In this document: positions 49,047 through 60,927 of the stretch, in pieces
Layout: every line of letters starts with the position of its first letter
Numbering within the stretch: the first letter of the stretch is position 1
NCBI GenBank assembly: GCA_018881555.1
Contig: JACAXG010000112.1
Coordinates: forward strand, 868,001-932,000
Length of the DNA: 64,000 nucleotides
Direction: 5' to 3'
Source of the DNA: Amblyornis subalaris
Taxonomy: Eukaryota > Chordata > Aves > Passeriformes > Ptilonorhynchidae
The notes under the pieces: model-generated
Database searches by the model: none
Told to the model about the DNA's origin: nothing
What the model saw: the letters and a program-made list of their open reading frames with translations, nothing else
Translations under genes and position numbers: made by a program

Positions 49047-50132
49047 TGTGTTGGTTTTGCAGGGCCTGGTTTTTGGTAGCAGGGATGCCACAGAGGTGGC
49101 TTCTGTGAGAAGCTGCTAGAAGCTTCCACCATGTCCAGCAGAGCCAATCCCTCATGGCTCTGAGGATGGACGTGCTGCTGGCCAAGGCTGGGTCAATTAG
49201 AGATNGTGGTAATGCCTCTGTGATAACATTTTTAAGAAGAAATCATAACAAAGTTGGTGGCGCAGTTGTAATTTTCCAGCTAGAGAGGAGTAGGAGTGAG
49301 AATATGGGAGAAGGACAACAATGGAGCCACCAAGGTCAGTGCAGAAGGAGGGAGAGGAGATGCTTCACGCACTGGAGCCGAGATGTCCCTGCAGCCTGTG
49401 GTGAGGGTCATGATGAGGCAGGTTGTCCCCCTGCAGCCCATGGGGGTCCACAGGGGATGCAGAGGTCCACTCACAGCCCATGGNGGAGGTGCCCACGCAG
49501 GAGCAGGTGGATACCAGGACACTGTGGTCCGGCGAGAGTCCCAGTGGAGAGAGAGGCCTTGCTTCCAGGTTGGAGCAGCTGTCCTTGGAGGACTGCACCC
49601 CGTGGCAGAGTGACCCACACCGCAGCAGGTTTGGGAGGACTGTCAGCCCGTGGGATGGACTCACGCTGCAGCAGTTTTGGGAGTGCTGCTGCTCGTGAGA
49701 GTGGACCCACGCTGGGGAAGTTCGTGGAGAACTGTCTCCCGTGGGAGGGACCCCACGGTGCAGCAGGGAAACGACTCTTCTCCCTGAGCAGCGGAAGAAA
49801 ATCTTGGGTGACAAACTGACCAAAACCCCCACCCCATCTCCCTGCACAGTTGGTGGGAAGGAGGGAGGNGTTGGGGGAGGAGAAAAAAGTGTCTTTAAGG
49901 GCTTATTTTTACTTCTCGTTCTCCTACTCTGATCTTGTTAGTAATANATTCAATTTATATCACTAACCTGAGCCCATTTTGCCCTTGAAATGTTTTTTTT
50001 CTCCCGGTCTTTATCTCAACTCATTAACTCTTTGTTAAATTTTCTCTCCTCTGTCCAGTTGCAGAACAGAGGAGAATGAGTGAGTGGGCTTTTCATGGGN
50101 GCCTGGCATTTGGCCAGTGTATAACCACGACA
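49047..50132 (+). mobile_element. Full-length solo LTR, ERVL type, long avian family with internal tandem units
   Basis: The LTR starts TGTGTTGGTTTTGC and ends ATAACCACGACA, bounded by exact GACAT duplications, and is 1086 bp long. I recognise the family as the long ERVL-type LTR common in songbirds and other neoavian birds (TguLTR5-like in library naming; named from memory). A weak TATA-like TTTTTAAGAAG follows GATAACA near 49222-49242. The downstream part has a TAGTAATANATTCA polyadenylation-signal-like site near 49939-49954. The centre carries three to four tandem units of about 47 bp (about 49590-49765) built on GGACTG..CCCGTGG..CTCACGCTG.AGCAG. These units keep several frames open, so the 221-codon plus frame at 49154-49819 and the 160-codon minus frame at 49365-49847 are by-products. 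There is no gag-pol, and thus it is a solo LTR. It shares its 3' two-thirds with the copy at 35236-35926. Confidence 0.95.
49590..49765 (+). repeat. Tandem ~47-bp units within the ERVL-type LTR
   Basis: Successive units each contain GGACTG (or a one-to-two base variant), CCCGTGG or a variant, and a CACGCTG.AGCAG-like segment, spaced about 46-48 bp apart. Equivalent units occur at about 35385-35520 in the truncated copy, so the array belongs to the family and not to this locus. Confidence 0.75.
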
Positions 50133-50137
50133 GACAT
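50133..50137. repeat. Right target-site duplication GACAT
   Basis: It is identical to 49042-49046 and is the downstream copy created by LTR retrovirus integration. Confidence 0.92.
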
Positions 50138-53100
50138 CTAGAAGCTCCTTGAATTATCAGATAGTGGAGCAGTCCATGCTGTAATCACAGTTAATGGAAG
50201 CAGAATGATTTCCAAACACTGTGAAAGAGTTTTGGAAAGTAGCAGAAACTCTGTATGCAGCAATACAGAAGCCACTTTTGGAATACTAAATTCAATTCAA
50301 GAAACAGCAGTAGAAAGTACTATAATAATGATCTGAATACTAGGAATCTTGTACATGAGAAACTTATGAAACTCCTTATAAAATATAACTTACAGTCAAA
50401 AATTGAGCATATCATAATGCCAATAGGTGTTAGCTCAATTATTGTTTGAAAAAAGCGGAATAAAACAGACAATAGGTATGATGCATAAATTGTAGTGAAG
50501 ATGATTAATTATTGGATGAATCTGTCTAAGGATACAATATGTTAAGGAATTCCCTCCGCGTGAAGTCCTTGATTAGACATCCAGGCTTGGATGACTGAAA
50601 ATTGCACAATAGTTCACACAGAAGTTTCAAGCTTGACATACAGAATTTTCTGGAAGAGATTTTTGTTCTCTGTCATTAATGGGGAGGGGGAGAGCAATCA
50701 AAGTGCTTCTCATTATTTTAACATGTTTTACATGTGGAGAGATCTTATTGATCTTAAACATTCAAATTTAATCATATTACTAGATCTACTGTCAGCTAAA
50801 AAAGAGGAAAATTATTTCCATCTGAAATAGCATTTAATCTCAAAATAACAGAATTGTCATAGTTACATTCACATTTCCCAGTGTTGTCTTCCAAAAATAT
50901 GTGAAGAAACACAAGTGTAAGTTTCCTGTACTTAAGTGATTTTGTCCAAACATTCTGCTCACCTATTAAATATTTCATGTTATCAGAATTCTTATTCAAT
51001 CTTTACACTCACCTTTGATTTATTTTATTGCTTGGGGTTTTTTTTTTCAGAGAATTCATAATTTGCCCCAGTGCAAAACTAATGAGTATTATTCAGGGAA
51101 AAAAAACATTACTTTATTGTGAAAATTCCATTAAAAATGTTTCACTTTTTAAAAAAAACTATTTTAATGACTTTCAATTATTCATACATAAACCAGCCAT
51201 TTATAAAAAAATCCCAAACCTTAAACCACATTGTTTTGGGCTTTTTTAAGTTCTGTTTATTTCCTTTCACATTCTCTTGCTNCTTCATTAAAACCTTGGA
51301 CAGGTGGTAGAAAAAGAAGTCTTTAAAGTAACCATATGGGCGGTTTTCTATTTTCATATTTCCAGGAAGGCAAGAAAACCAGTTAACTCAGAGGTTTCAA
51401 TATTAATCTCAATGTGGTAAAAGTAGGGATATTAAATCAGTCATTTCATAACATATGTCTTCATATATGTTAAAAAAAAAACTGCGTGTGCTGAGCCAGG
51501 AGTTCTAGGAAGGTCTGTAGCTCTAGCCCAGTTACAAACTTTCTGAGGCATCTATTTAAGTGTGAAGTTTTATCATGACTCCCAACAGACTAGATTTATA
51601 GAGGCTGTAGTATGGGGCTTGATTTATGAGCTCAGAGAGTACAGCATAAGCACGTATTTGTGAAGCTGAACATTGTTATCTAAAATTATAATCCTAACAA
51701 TGATAGTGCGTAAATTCTCCAGCAGCTTACATATTTATAGTAAAGCCCATTGTAGTCATAATTGTTGCTTATTAGAATATTAACATAACTGTGACTGGAT
51801 CATGCACTGGTTCTTGGCATTTCACCATCAAATGTGGGATCTAATCTAGAAGAAAACTTCAAGAGCACCTGCATTCACCAGAGAAATTCTGTTCATGAAA
51901 ATTAATCGTTTTTCTCTCCTCTATGCTTACTCCCTTTATGCAAAATTAAAATATTTGCTTGATATATAGATGACATGATTCAAAGCTCTGCTGCTTAACT
52001 GGATCTACTCAAAGGATTCTACTGCATATATCCCTCCTTTTTAATGTTGCTGACTGTAGGTTCTGGATTAAGTATTTAATTTGATTATATTTTAGTGAAT
52101 AACATCAGGTAATCTCATCTTTACCATATAGTAAACATTCTTTTGGTTTGTCAATCCAAACGAAAAATCATTTCTTTTCCTTTTTCATCTTTCTTTAATT
52201 TAGAGAAAACTACTGAAATTATAAATGTAGATTATACACTATTCTTGATCTGTGCGATTTTTGATTTTGTATTACATTGCATTACAATCGCTTTTTCTTC
52301 AACATTTACAAGTAAGGTTTGTATTATATATATATAGTGGGGAAAACAGTTATTCCTGGTGCCTAATAAAAATCCTTGTTTTGTCTCTGCTGATTTTTTT
52401 TGGTTTTTGTATTTTTTTCTAAACAGAATAATTACACTTTCCCCTAGTGTTCCTCTTTACTTTTTCTTGGAAGACCCACTGGACATCTTATATAGATGAT
52501 GAAATGATGAGTTAAAATATGTGTACTTTTAAAATTATAATTGTGTTTCTGAAGATAAAGAAAAACATAAAACACGAGGAAACACTTCTAACTTAACACA
52601 TGAAAAAAACTGGGAGAAAGGGAGGGAGTCTATTTGTGAAAACCATTCAGTCTTCCAGATGTTCAGCAGACATAAGTAGAATTTTTAGTTGTTTCCACCT
52701 CTACCTGCCTCTAAATCACAGCCCATGCCTATTTCACTTCTGGATGATTTTCTCTGCTTTCCTTACTGTTCTTTAATTTTTAAAAACCAGAATCAGACAT
52801 TTCAGGCAGTTTCTCCTTTTTCCTGCTAATATGCCAGACTATGTCACAGTGTATGAATAAGGTCTCCAAGTAAAATTCATGGTGTTCATCAGTCTGCCTC
52901 TTTGAAGCCTCCTTTTATTACATTTGGTGCCTTGCCCGTTTTGAAAACCAAGACAGAAAATTCTCTCCATATTGTTTTATATGACATTGAAAATGTCTTC
53001 TACTCAGTTCCACTCTTTCTAATGACCTGCATTTGGCAATCATAACAGAACCTCACTATTGCATGCCTTGGCCTGCTGCCAGAACCGGAGGGAAGAAGGT

Positions 53101-53913
53101 ACAATGCCTGTCAATTATGATTTCCTCTGCATTTTGTTGATTAAACAACTCTCCAAACACTTTCTTAGTCAATCCACTGAGATTATCCTTTTGGAATTCT
53201 CTTTATTCTTTAATTCATATCTTCCCTTTGCGTAAGTTTTCAATGTTGTGCAGCTGGACTGGCTTTATCTACAATACTTCTCTGTTTNGTAGAATATTCC
53301 AGATTCAGGCATACTTTACTTTTTTCCCCATTTGCAAAGATGTGTGAAAAATGTGTTTCCTCTGCACTTTTTTTTGTCAATACTTTAGAGAAAACCAGCC
53401 CCTCTGCCGCACCAGCACCCTGATCTTATACCTTGGTTATTATCCTTAACATGCTGTTTGTATAAGAAATTTAGGTTTTTCCTTTTCTATTTCATTGTTG
53501 CAAGACTTAGGAAACAAGTTCTTTTCTCAATTCACAGTAGTTTTGATTCTATAAAAACAGAGTTAAGTTGAAAAAATCTGTCTTTTAAAAAGAATATATC
53601 TAGAAAAAATGGACAAAGTTATGATCTGCTTCCTGTCTTGGAATGTATGAAAGTAAAGAGCAACAGAGATATCATTCACCTTTAAGTGTCTTTGAGAAAT
53701 TACATCAACAGCTAACACACTCCCAAATCTTGAAGAGGGTCATGTTAAAAAAAAAAAAAAAAAATTAAACAGAGAAGATAAAATTGATCATCAGTAGGAT
53801 TTAGCCTTTAGAGATTGGCACATTGGTTGCTTTAAAATCATTCTTCTAGTTTGAAAAACAGATATGATAAGAAAAATAAGGGGCTTGTGTTTACTTTTTC
53901 AGAACTTCCAGTA
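50138..53913. other. Gene-free AT-rich unique sequence
   Basis: About 3.8 kb with no supported gene. Plus frames of 64-79 codons at 50255-51310 and a minus frame at 50796-50999 show no domains. A run of about 18 adenines lies at 53747-53764 and a short (TA)n at about 52325-52338. The part near 52640-53110 is slightly GC-richer without assignment. Confidence 0.65.
53747..53764. repeat. Poly(A) homopolymer
   Basis: About 18 to 19 adenines follow CATGTT and precede TTAAAC. No retrocopy was recognised upstream. Confidence 0.8.
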
Positions 53914-54297
53914 TCCTGGTGAGGGAGTTGGGATCGTTTAGCCTGGAGAAAAGGAGACTCANGGGAGACCTTATCACTCTCTACAACTACTTGGAAAGAG
54001 GTTGTAAGCAGGTGGAGGTCAGTCTCTTCTCCCAGGCAAGCAGTTANGGAACAAGAGAACACAGTCTTAATCTGTGCCTGGGGAGGTTCAGGTTAAACAT
54101 CAAGAAGAATTTCTTCATGGAAAGGGTTGTTAAGCACTGGAATGGGCTGCCCAGGGAGGTGGTGGTGTCACTACGACTGGATGTGGCGCTTGGTGTCATG
54201 GTCTAGTTAAGAAGCTGGTGTTCGGTCATAGGTTGGACTTGATGAAATTGGAGGTCTTTTCCAGCCTAAATGGTTCTGTGATTCTGAGATTCTGTGG
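53914..54297 (+). mobile_element. CR1 LINE fragment, forward orientation, ORF2 C-terminus plus complete 3' end
   Basis: The sense strand reads LRELGSFSLEKRRL.GDLIT followed by LYNYLERGCKQVEVSLFSQA, then [20 protein letters not shown] and GLPREVVVS, the classic CR1 ORF2 C-terminus (53919-54206, 95 codons, two N-containing codons). The 3' UTR then ends in GGTTGGACTTGATGAAATTG, GAGGTCTTTTCCAGCC and octamers ATTCTGAG/ATTCTGTG at 54281-54296. It is a 5'-truncated but otherwise well-preserved member of the CR1 subfamily seen again at 55.4 kb (inverted) and 60.7 kb. It lacks endonuclease and most reverse transcriptase sequence, so it is not autonomous. Confidence 0.95.
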
Positions 54298-55431
54298 TTT
54301 TTAAAATAGTATTTCCATTCTGGTGGACTGATGAAACACCTTGTTTTCAGCAAATTCTGTCTCTTATGGGTGATTTGATTTTATCAGTCACTTGTCAATT
54401 TGCTTTTCTGCCATGATGCTAGACCCTATCTTTTTATGACATCACAACGTGGCACTGTTGCTACGATGTCTGAGAAGGTATAGGTTGCAAATTATAGCTT
54501 CCCATGCTAATATTTAGAAAAGGATGATTACAAAAATTATAGAGATGCTGAGCTTGACAGCAGGACTTATGCAGCTAAAACCTTTTTGTTTTAATTTACT
54601 TAAACAAGGAAAAATTTTTTCATTGAGCAGAAAGGATAAAACATTGTTTTCTGAGTAACTATTGTTTTTTCAAATATAAAGTGAATGATAGTTACTCTAA
54701 ACCTACTAAACTGCTTTAAGTAATTTGTGAAAAAACTGTATGAAAACCATGCATATATATTCATGTGAATTGAGCTGGACTGAAATGATTTCAAAAAAAA
54801 TGTTGTTATGGGGTGAAAGGTGCTGCTTCAGTAAGTGAAATATTAACTAAAGTTGTTCAAGTCAAAACTGTCCACTGGAAAAACAAATAATTATTATGAA
54901 CAAGCTCACCAAAAACCTTGGTATATATCTATGTACAGGAAATAAAAAATTTAAAAAAGGACAAGTTAATTCTTAATGTAGTTACATTCTTATAGCATGT
55001 TTGGAGAGGGGAATAAAGCCGTAATAGTAAACCAGTCAAAACCAGACAGTTTGCTTTTCTGGGGTGATGCAATCAATAAGACTGCTGTCAGCATATGGCT
55101 ACCATCTGAGTTGGAAAGCAAAAAAACTACAAAAACAACAGCCCCTTGGCAGGAATAAATTTACAGACTACCAAAATCTTTAAGAAGGATGAGTCTGAGG
55201 TTGAGATGCTATGGGTGATGGCCAGGCTACCAGCCAAATCAGACATGCTCATATGTTGGAGAGAGTGTGCTTTTCCCTCAAATCTGTGGTGCTTGCCTGT
55301 CACAGCTGGACCACTGTTTTGTGAGTTTGTATCCTGTGTAGAAAGTGAAGTGGATTAGCTGCAGGACAGAGATCATGGAATAGAAATCATAATTTATCCA
55401 CTATGCTCATGTTCTGTCATAAAAAAAAATT
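54298..55431. other. Gene-free spacer between an inverted pair of CR1 copies
   Basis: Unique AT-rich sequence with no supported gene. The 70-codon plus frame at 55146-55358 and the 64-codon minus frame at 54600-54794 have no recognisable domain. Confidence 0.6.
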
Positions 55432-55672
55432 GAATCATAGAATCATAAAATCATTTAGGCTGGAGAAGACCTCTAAGATCATTGAGTCCAACTGTTAACC
55501 TGACACTGCCAAGTCCACCACTAACACTGTGTCCCTAAGTGCCATAGCTACAGGTCATTTAAACAACACCAGGGATGGTAACTTAACCACTTCCCTGGGC
55601 AGCCTGTTCCAATTCTTCACAACCCTTTTTCTGAAGAATATTTTTCCTGATATTCAAAATAAAATCTAATGC
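55432..55672 (-). mobile_element. CR1 LINE 3' end fragment, reverse orientation
   Basis: The plus strand opens GAATCATAGAATCATAAAAT, the complement of three CR1 terminal octamers. It continues GGCTGGAGAAGACCTCTAAG, ATCATTGAGTCCAACTG, TTCCCTGGGCAGCCTGTTCC and TTTCTGAAGAATATTTTTCC. In reverse complement it is the 3' UTR and the last ORF2 codons. It is about 240 bp long, strongly 5' truncated and non-coding. It belongs to the same broad subfamily as the forward copy at 53.9-54.3 kb. Confidence 0.94.
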
Positions 55673-57000
55673 AATTGGCTGTTGGGGTTCTGTCCGCGTG
55701 GCTACTTCAACCCTAAATTTCTCCATGGCACATCTGTTTCATAGCTTTCTAGTTAAGGAAAAAGCAGCATGCGAGCAGAACAGCTTGCAGTGATGTAGCA
55801 CTCTTAATACAGCATTGCCATTGCTAATGCTGGAAGTCTGTAAGGCCTCGGGGCTGGGGCTTATTGGGCCTGCTCTGTCTGAACTTTTGTTGACCCGCCT
55901 GCAAATTTGTTTTGCTTGGTTTAGCAGTGACAGCAATTTCCCTATTCAATCAGGTGACTACAGCTAATTTGCTCTACTTTTAGAACAGTGCAATCGTAGT
56001 TGCAGTAAGTAGTTATTCTGCATAGANTGAGATATATACAGCTCTAATAATACAATGCCATAATGTGGAGAAATACAGATGTGGTAGCAGAGACCTGGAG
56101 AAGCAAGGACCCAGGATATGGTGCAGAGGAGCTCAGGCATAGGGGTGGTAAGAGACAGGGCACAGACAGGGCACTGGAGACAACACAACTGTGAACAATT
56201 CACCCATGGTCAGCAAAGGAAATTCTGACATGGAGCTGGACAACACTGGTTTTAGGGGTAATAAGGAAAAAANCCCATATCTAACATATTTAAAGGACAC
56301 CATACATAGTGAATTTGGATGTGACATGGAGCTGCAGACCAAGGAAAAAAGAGAAAGGCTGTTAAAGTGTGTTATTAAAAGTTACCCTAGCTGGTCCCTT
56401 AGACNGAGGTAGGGAGACCCATCAACATGAACATCATAGTCCTTCCTGTAAAGAACTCTGGAAGCCCATAACTCACATCTAATCTCCTCGTCTGCAACAC
56501 ACCACATACACCAGAATGAAACCACCAACCTTAGGGCCCAGAGGAGCATTGGGAGGGTGGCCATAATGCTTGGAATAGGGGCTGAATCTGAAAAGTGTGT
56601 GCACAATGACTTTATTTGCATAATTTCTTTTTGGTAAAAACTAAATCTAGACTAGTCAAGATTAGATTCTTTAGTTAATTTATACTAAAACTGAAATCTT
56701 GGCTTTACTTACATAAAGGGCTCTTACTTTTTGGCTTTCAGCAAGCTTAAGTATCCCGTAATGACTTCTAGTACTTCACAGTACTAGATAACGATTGTGC
56801 TATCAAGCCATTTTAGCAGTAAAATGTGCATCGTACTGTCACCAATTTTAAAGAATTTGAATTTGTTATTTTATGCGGCTTGGGAGGCAAAAAATAAATA
56901 CAACCCTTTAAAAGTAGTTTTATTGATAGCCACCTTCAATAAATGTTCAGCAAGAAGTTTCCTTTTAAGATCTACATATGCACTTCTTGAAATGAGATAA
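55673..57000. other. Gene-free sequence, partly less AT-rich
   Basis: No established gene. The part at about 55680-55960 is moderately GC-rich with several frames open for 60-80 codons (for example minus 55739-55936). A direct repeat of GACATGGAGCTG occurs near 56228 and 56322. No family is recognised; it could be conserved non-coding DNA or an old repeat. Confidence 0.5.
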
Positions 57001-57106
57001 TGGAAGGAAGGAAGGAAGGAAGGAAGGAAGGAAGGAAGGAAGGAAGGAAGGAAAGGAGGGAGGGAGGAAGGNNNNNNNNNNNNNNNNNNNNGGAAGGAAG
57101 GAAGGA
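57000..57106. repeat. (GGAA)n microsatellite containing a 20-N assembly gap
   Basis: Roughly a dozen GGAA units (57002-57052) lead into GGAGGGAGGGAGGAAGG, then 20 N characters (57072-57091), then three to four more GGAA units. The N run is a placeholder, so the true length of the array is unknown. The repeat-derived frames on both strands (Lys-Glu-Gly-Arg or Pro-Ser-Phe-Leu repeats) are not proteins. Confidence 0.95.
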
Positions 57107-57349
57107 CAAAAAAGCAGAACCAAAGCAACAAAACTCAGAAAAAAACAACAACAAAACCAACCAAACAAACAAACAAACAAAAGACAAACACCATAAGCCT
57201 ATATAAATATTGGATAGCAACATCTACATTAACGGTGATTAATGGGGTTTGTAGCAAAAATGTATAAAACAATAAATACAGTCAAAATAGTGATGTCTCT
57301 GATTTTCTTGTCTCCACACGGATATAATCAATTTTCGTGTCCAGGATGA
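57107..57349. other. Gene-free spacer
   Basis: Apart from the (CAAA)n tract, this is unique sequence with nothing recognised. Confidence 0.55.
57146..57190. repeat. (CAAA)n simple repeat
   Basis: An AACAACAACAAAACCAACC lead-in is followed by about five CAAA units. It lies just downstream of the GGAA array, making a compound purine/adenine-rich simple-repeat block. Confidence 0.8.
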
Positions 57350-57545
57350 AAAGGAGGCTTTAAGTGCCACAATGGAGATTTTGATTGGACTTTAGGAAAG
57401 TTGGAACTGGTTGCCCAAAGAATATTATGAGTCTCCAAGACTGAAGGCTTTTGAAGGCAGCCTGAAAATACACTTGACAGCCATGAGCTAGGTAAGTCTG
57501 ATCATGCTAGGAAGCAAAAGTGGATGCTCTATAGTTCTTTTCCAG
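57350..57545 (+). mobile_element. Possible ancient CR1 3' fragment
   Basis: The order TTGGAACTGGTTGCCCAAAG, AATATTATGAGTCTCCAAGACT, GAAGGCTTTTGAAGG and TTCTTTTCCAGCTGGACTGT parallels the CR1 3' end (tggaa..gttgcccagagag, ggagtctccatccttggag, ...cttccaac). It is much more diverged than the other copies and has no octamers. It may be a very old CR1 or a related older LINE; it could also be a coincidental resemblance. Confidence 0.5.
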
Positions 57546-60500
57546 CTGGACTGTACAACACTGTGCCATTTACCTTTGATCTGCTCANTACTGGCCTGGG
57601 AATGTCAGTTTTGTGGACAGCTGCAGATTAGTCCATGAGAAATGCTGTGTTTCTTTGTTTGCTGACTATTTAATTTCAGCCTTTTTTGGAATAAACCCAG
57701 ACTTTAGAAGCTTCCCACGAAGTTCAAAACCTATTATTGAGTCAGATTTAGTGCAGAGCTTATGTCTGACACCTTCTAGGGCAGTGGCATTCCGCAGTCT
57801 CATTACTTTTAGGTTTCAGAAACACTTCAGAAATCTTCCCAAGACCACAGTTGCCTTTACACTATTTTCTCAGCAGCTACACAGCAAATAGAGCTCTTGT
57901 TTCTATTTAAGAACTCCAGAGATAGTGTGACAGGAAATCAAGAAGTTTATGATTAACAAAAGGTCATCTTAGCCACAGGAAAGGACAAACAAAACAAATC
58001 AACACCAATAGCAATCTTTAGGTATTAGAGAAGCAGTCTGCAAAGTTACATTTAAAAAGAAAAGCAGCAGAAAAATACACGACAATGTCACTTCAAGTAT
58101 AAGTTTGCTCTGTTCTTTTTTCTGTGAGTTCATGATTGCCTGAATATTAGAAGCCCATGCTACAATCTTAGTTCTGGTAGTGATGCTTGTGTCACTGCAC
58201 TGCTACTTTGCTATGAAAAGTAGCATCTTTAATTATTTTTAAAGATGTAATTCTTGATTTCAATCAGAAAAAAAAATCTATTTTTCTTTTTATTCCAAAA
58301 TTCAGCTATAAAGGCATTATAGAATTGATCAAAATAAACAGCAATTAGTTACCCTAAAGGCTTTACTTTGCTTCAGTTAGACAAAATAGATCGAAAGATG
58401 GTGATATAGATTGCATATATAGTTCTCAGACTTCACAAGAGAGATGAAAAAGAGTTCAAAGAATAAACCTTGATGCATGAAGTTTGTTTGGAGATGTGCT
58501 ACTATCTGATTCATCTCTCCTCACAGAGGTAAAATTTGTAAATTGTTTAAATTCTATTTCTTTATATACACATACAGATAGACACAGAGATGAGTCATGT
58601 GCTTTTCTAAGAAAACAGTTACCTACCATCTTTCTAAGGCTGGTGATAAATGCTAACACGCCTAATGATAGCAACGTGCACCCTGAATCAAGATGGCAAA
58701 TCTGTACTTTGCCTTTAAATTCATCTTGTTAGTCTCATATACCTGTTTTTATCATGGGGACACTAAAACAAACATGTAAATAAATATAAATGATGGTTAA
58801 ATACAGCCTTACATTCTAGCACAGAATGTTATTTCTTAATTCAAAATGTATAGCTCTACTAAATAAGATACAAAGAACATGCAGAGAATATTAGGCACAG
58901 AATATCATTAAAAACCTGCATCAAAGAATGCAGTGGCAAAAATGTTTCCTCTGGTCTTTAGTTTTGGTTTCTGGATGTGCCATAAGGACAGACACTGTTC
59001 TGATCCTCCACAGAATGATTTGAAAGGAGCAGAGTGAAAAAAATTGGTGGATTTTCCACCATTATGGGATTTCCACCTTTATACTACTTCAGTCATCACA
59101 AGCAGGGTGTTCAGAAGCCAACAAGGAAAATTGCTTCACTAAAAGCAGTTATTTTGTCTTAGAGGATGTGATGACATGAAGGGTTATCTAGCCTACAAGT
59201 GTGTATTACACACCTTTTTGTGTACTGTAATGCATAAAGACATGGAGGCTTTATCCTCTAAGAGGAACTGCATACAGCATAGAAAAGTCTCAGAAACACA
59301 TGCTCCATTTTGGATAAAAATTGAGTCCTTTTTATATCAAAAAGACATAATAGAGCATAGAACATCACTACTTCAAGCAGCTAATAGATGCTCTTAATTT
59401 CTATATTTCACCTGGAGCAGTCAAGTGATGATGACGCTTTCTGTTCTTTCAGATCAAGTTTTTTTTTTTAAACTGTTGTCGTGTTCTTGGAACTAGAACA
59501 GCCAACAGTAGGTACCAATCCTTACTTTCTCAAGATGTTTTTCCCCTTATTACAATCAAATTTTTTCTTATCTCTTTAAAACTATTAGTTGTCATTACAG
59601 TTCCTTGATTTCGCATGTCCAGTTCCTAGGCACTCAAAGATGTACTTCAAAGATGCCAGAATTTTTTTTTTTTTCCCAGTTGTGCTTCTGGTTCCCAGCT
59701 CCAGTTCTCATGCTTACAGTTCCCAGGCTGGCAGGCAATTTCTCTGTCAGTGTTTCAGAAGGCATTTACTTCTGGTCAGTAATCTTCCCCTTCTAACAAG
59801 GTTGCGTTTCTGGCTGCTCACATCATAGGGAGAGAGGGAAAGGAGGTGTAATTCCAAGATCCCTACAATTTATCTTATCTGTGCTCTGAAATTATCCTGC
59901 TCCTTTCCATAAGTGTCTCAATCCAGAAAGCATTTATGACTCATGACACTGGGAAAAATGCATAAAAAACACTTGACAAAATAAACAAGGATGATCCTGG
60001 ATTTTATACATTATTGTTTCACTGTGTTTGAATGTCCTTACCGGTAGGGAAAGACTTAATTTCAGCCTAACTGTAATTAATTATTCAGTAGCTAGCCTTA
60101 TTAAAGTCATACTGGAATGAGAAGGAAAAAATTATATTTTTTTTCCTCAGGCTTGCTCCTGAGGCAAGAAATGGAAACAGTAGGGTTGGGTTGTTCATAG
60201 CATAATACAAGGCCTTTGTATATAACTGTAGGGCAAAGAATGTGAATGGGAAAGAGTGCAGCAATTTTTGCATTAAAAGTGGTCCTGTATAGCTGCCAGT
60301 AACTTCCCACCAAACAGGAAGAATATGCTATAGTTAAGCACACCATTAGTATGCTTACAATGACGTTTAGATTCTCAATAACGTACTTACCCTCAATATA
60401 TGTCGATATTTCTTTTTCTCCAAATTCTGAGTCAAAGGGCTTTTCAGAACAGGTTTGTTTAAAAATGTGTTTGTGTCTGAAATCTGCAGTGTCTTTCCCT

Positions 60501-60710
60501 CAAATGGAAATTATGCAAGTAAAGTTAGGCTTTGTATTGCCACAAAAAGGGAAGACTACAAAAAGGAATTTACAGTGATTAACAGCGTGGGTTTGATTTT
60601 TCAGAGAAGAAAAATTTACTTTTTTGACAAATATCTTGTGAGCAACTCTTAGGACTGGTAGCTGTAGTAGTATTTCATTAAAAGACAAAACTTTAATGAC
60701 TAGATATCCA
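57546..60710. other. Gene-free unique sequence
   Basis: No supported gene. The 92-codon plus frame at 57613-57891 and the overlapping frames at 59589-59828 and 60107-60346 show no domains. Single N characters are almost absent from 57588 to 62713, unlike most of the window. Confidence 0.6.
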
Positions 60711-60927
60711 AGTTTAGACAGAATGTTAGGAATAATTTCTTCACTGCAAGGGTTGTCTTTTGGAATGGGCTGCCCAGGGAAGTGGTTGAGCTACCATGCC
60801 TGGAGGTATTTAAAAACTGGGTAGAAGTAGCACTTAGGGACATGGTGCTGGACATGGCGGTGTCAGGTTAACAGTTGGACTCAATGATCTTAAAGGTCTT
60901 TTCCAACCTCAAGGATTCTATGATTCT
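60711..60927 (+). mobile_element. CR1 LINE 3' fragment, forward orientation
   Basis: Sense-strand motifs in order: GACAGAATGTTAGGAATAAT, TTCTTCACTGCAAGGGTTGT, GGAATGGGCTGCCCAGGGAA, TGGAGGTATTTAAAAACTGG, GCACTTAGGGACATGGTGC, GGTTAACAGTTGGACTCAAT, GATCTTAAAGGTCTTTTCCA and the terminal octamers GATTCTATGATTCT near 60912-60926. It encodes only the last ORF2 residues and the 3' UTR, so it is a 5'-truncated dead insertion. It is of the same subfamily as the copy at 53914-54297. Confidence 0.95.

Noticed and set aside
49154..49819. 221-codon plus-strand open frame, the longest in the window
   Set aside because: It lies inside a solo LTR with confirmed target duplications and results from tandem units, not a gene.
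56871..57223. Long Pro-Ser-Phe-Leu or Lys-Glu-Gly-Arg repeat frames
   Set aside because: They are translations of a GGAA microsatellite and an N gap.
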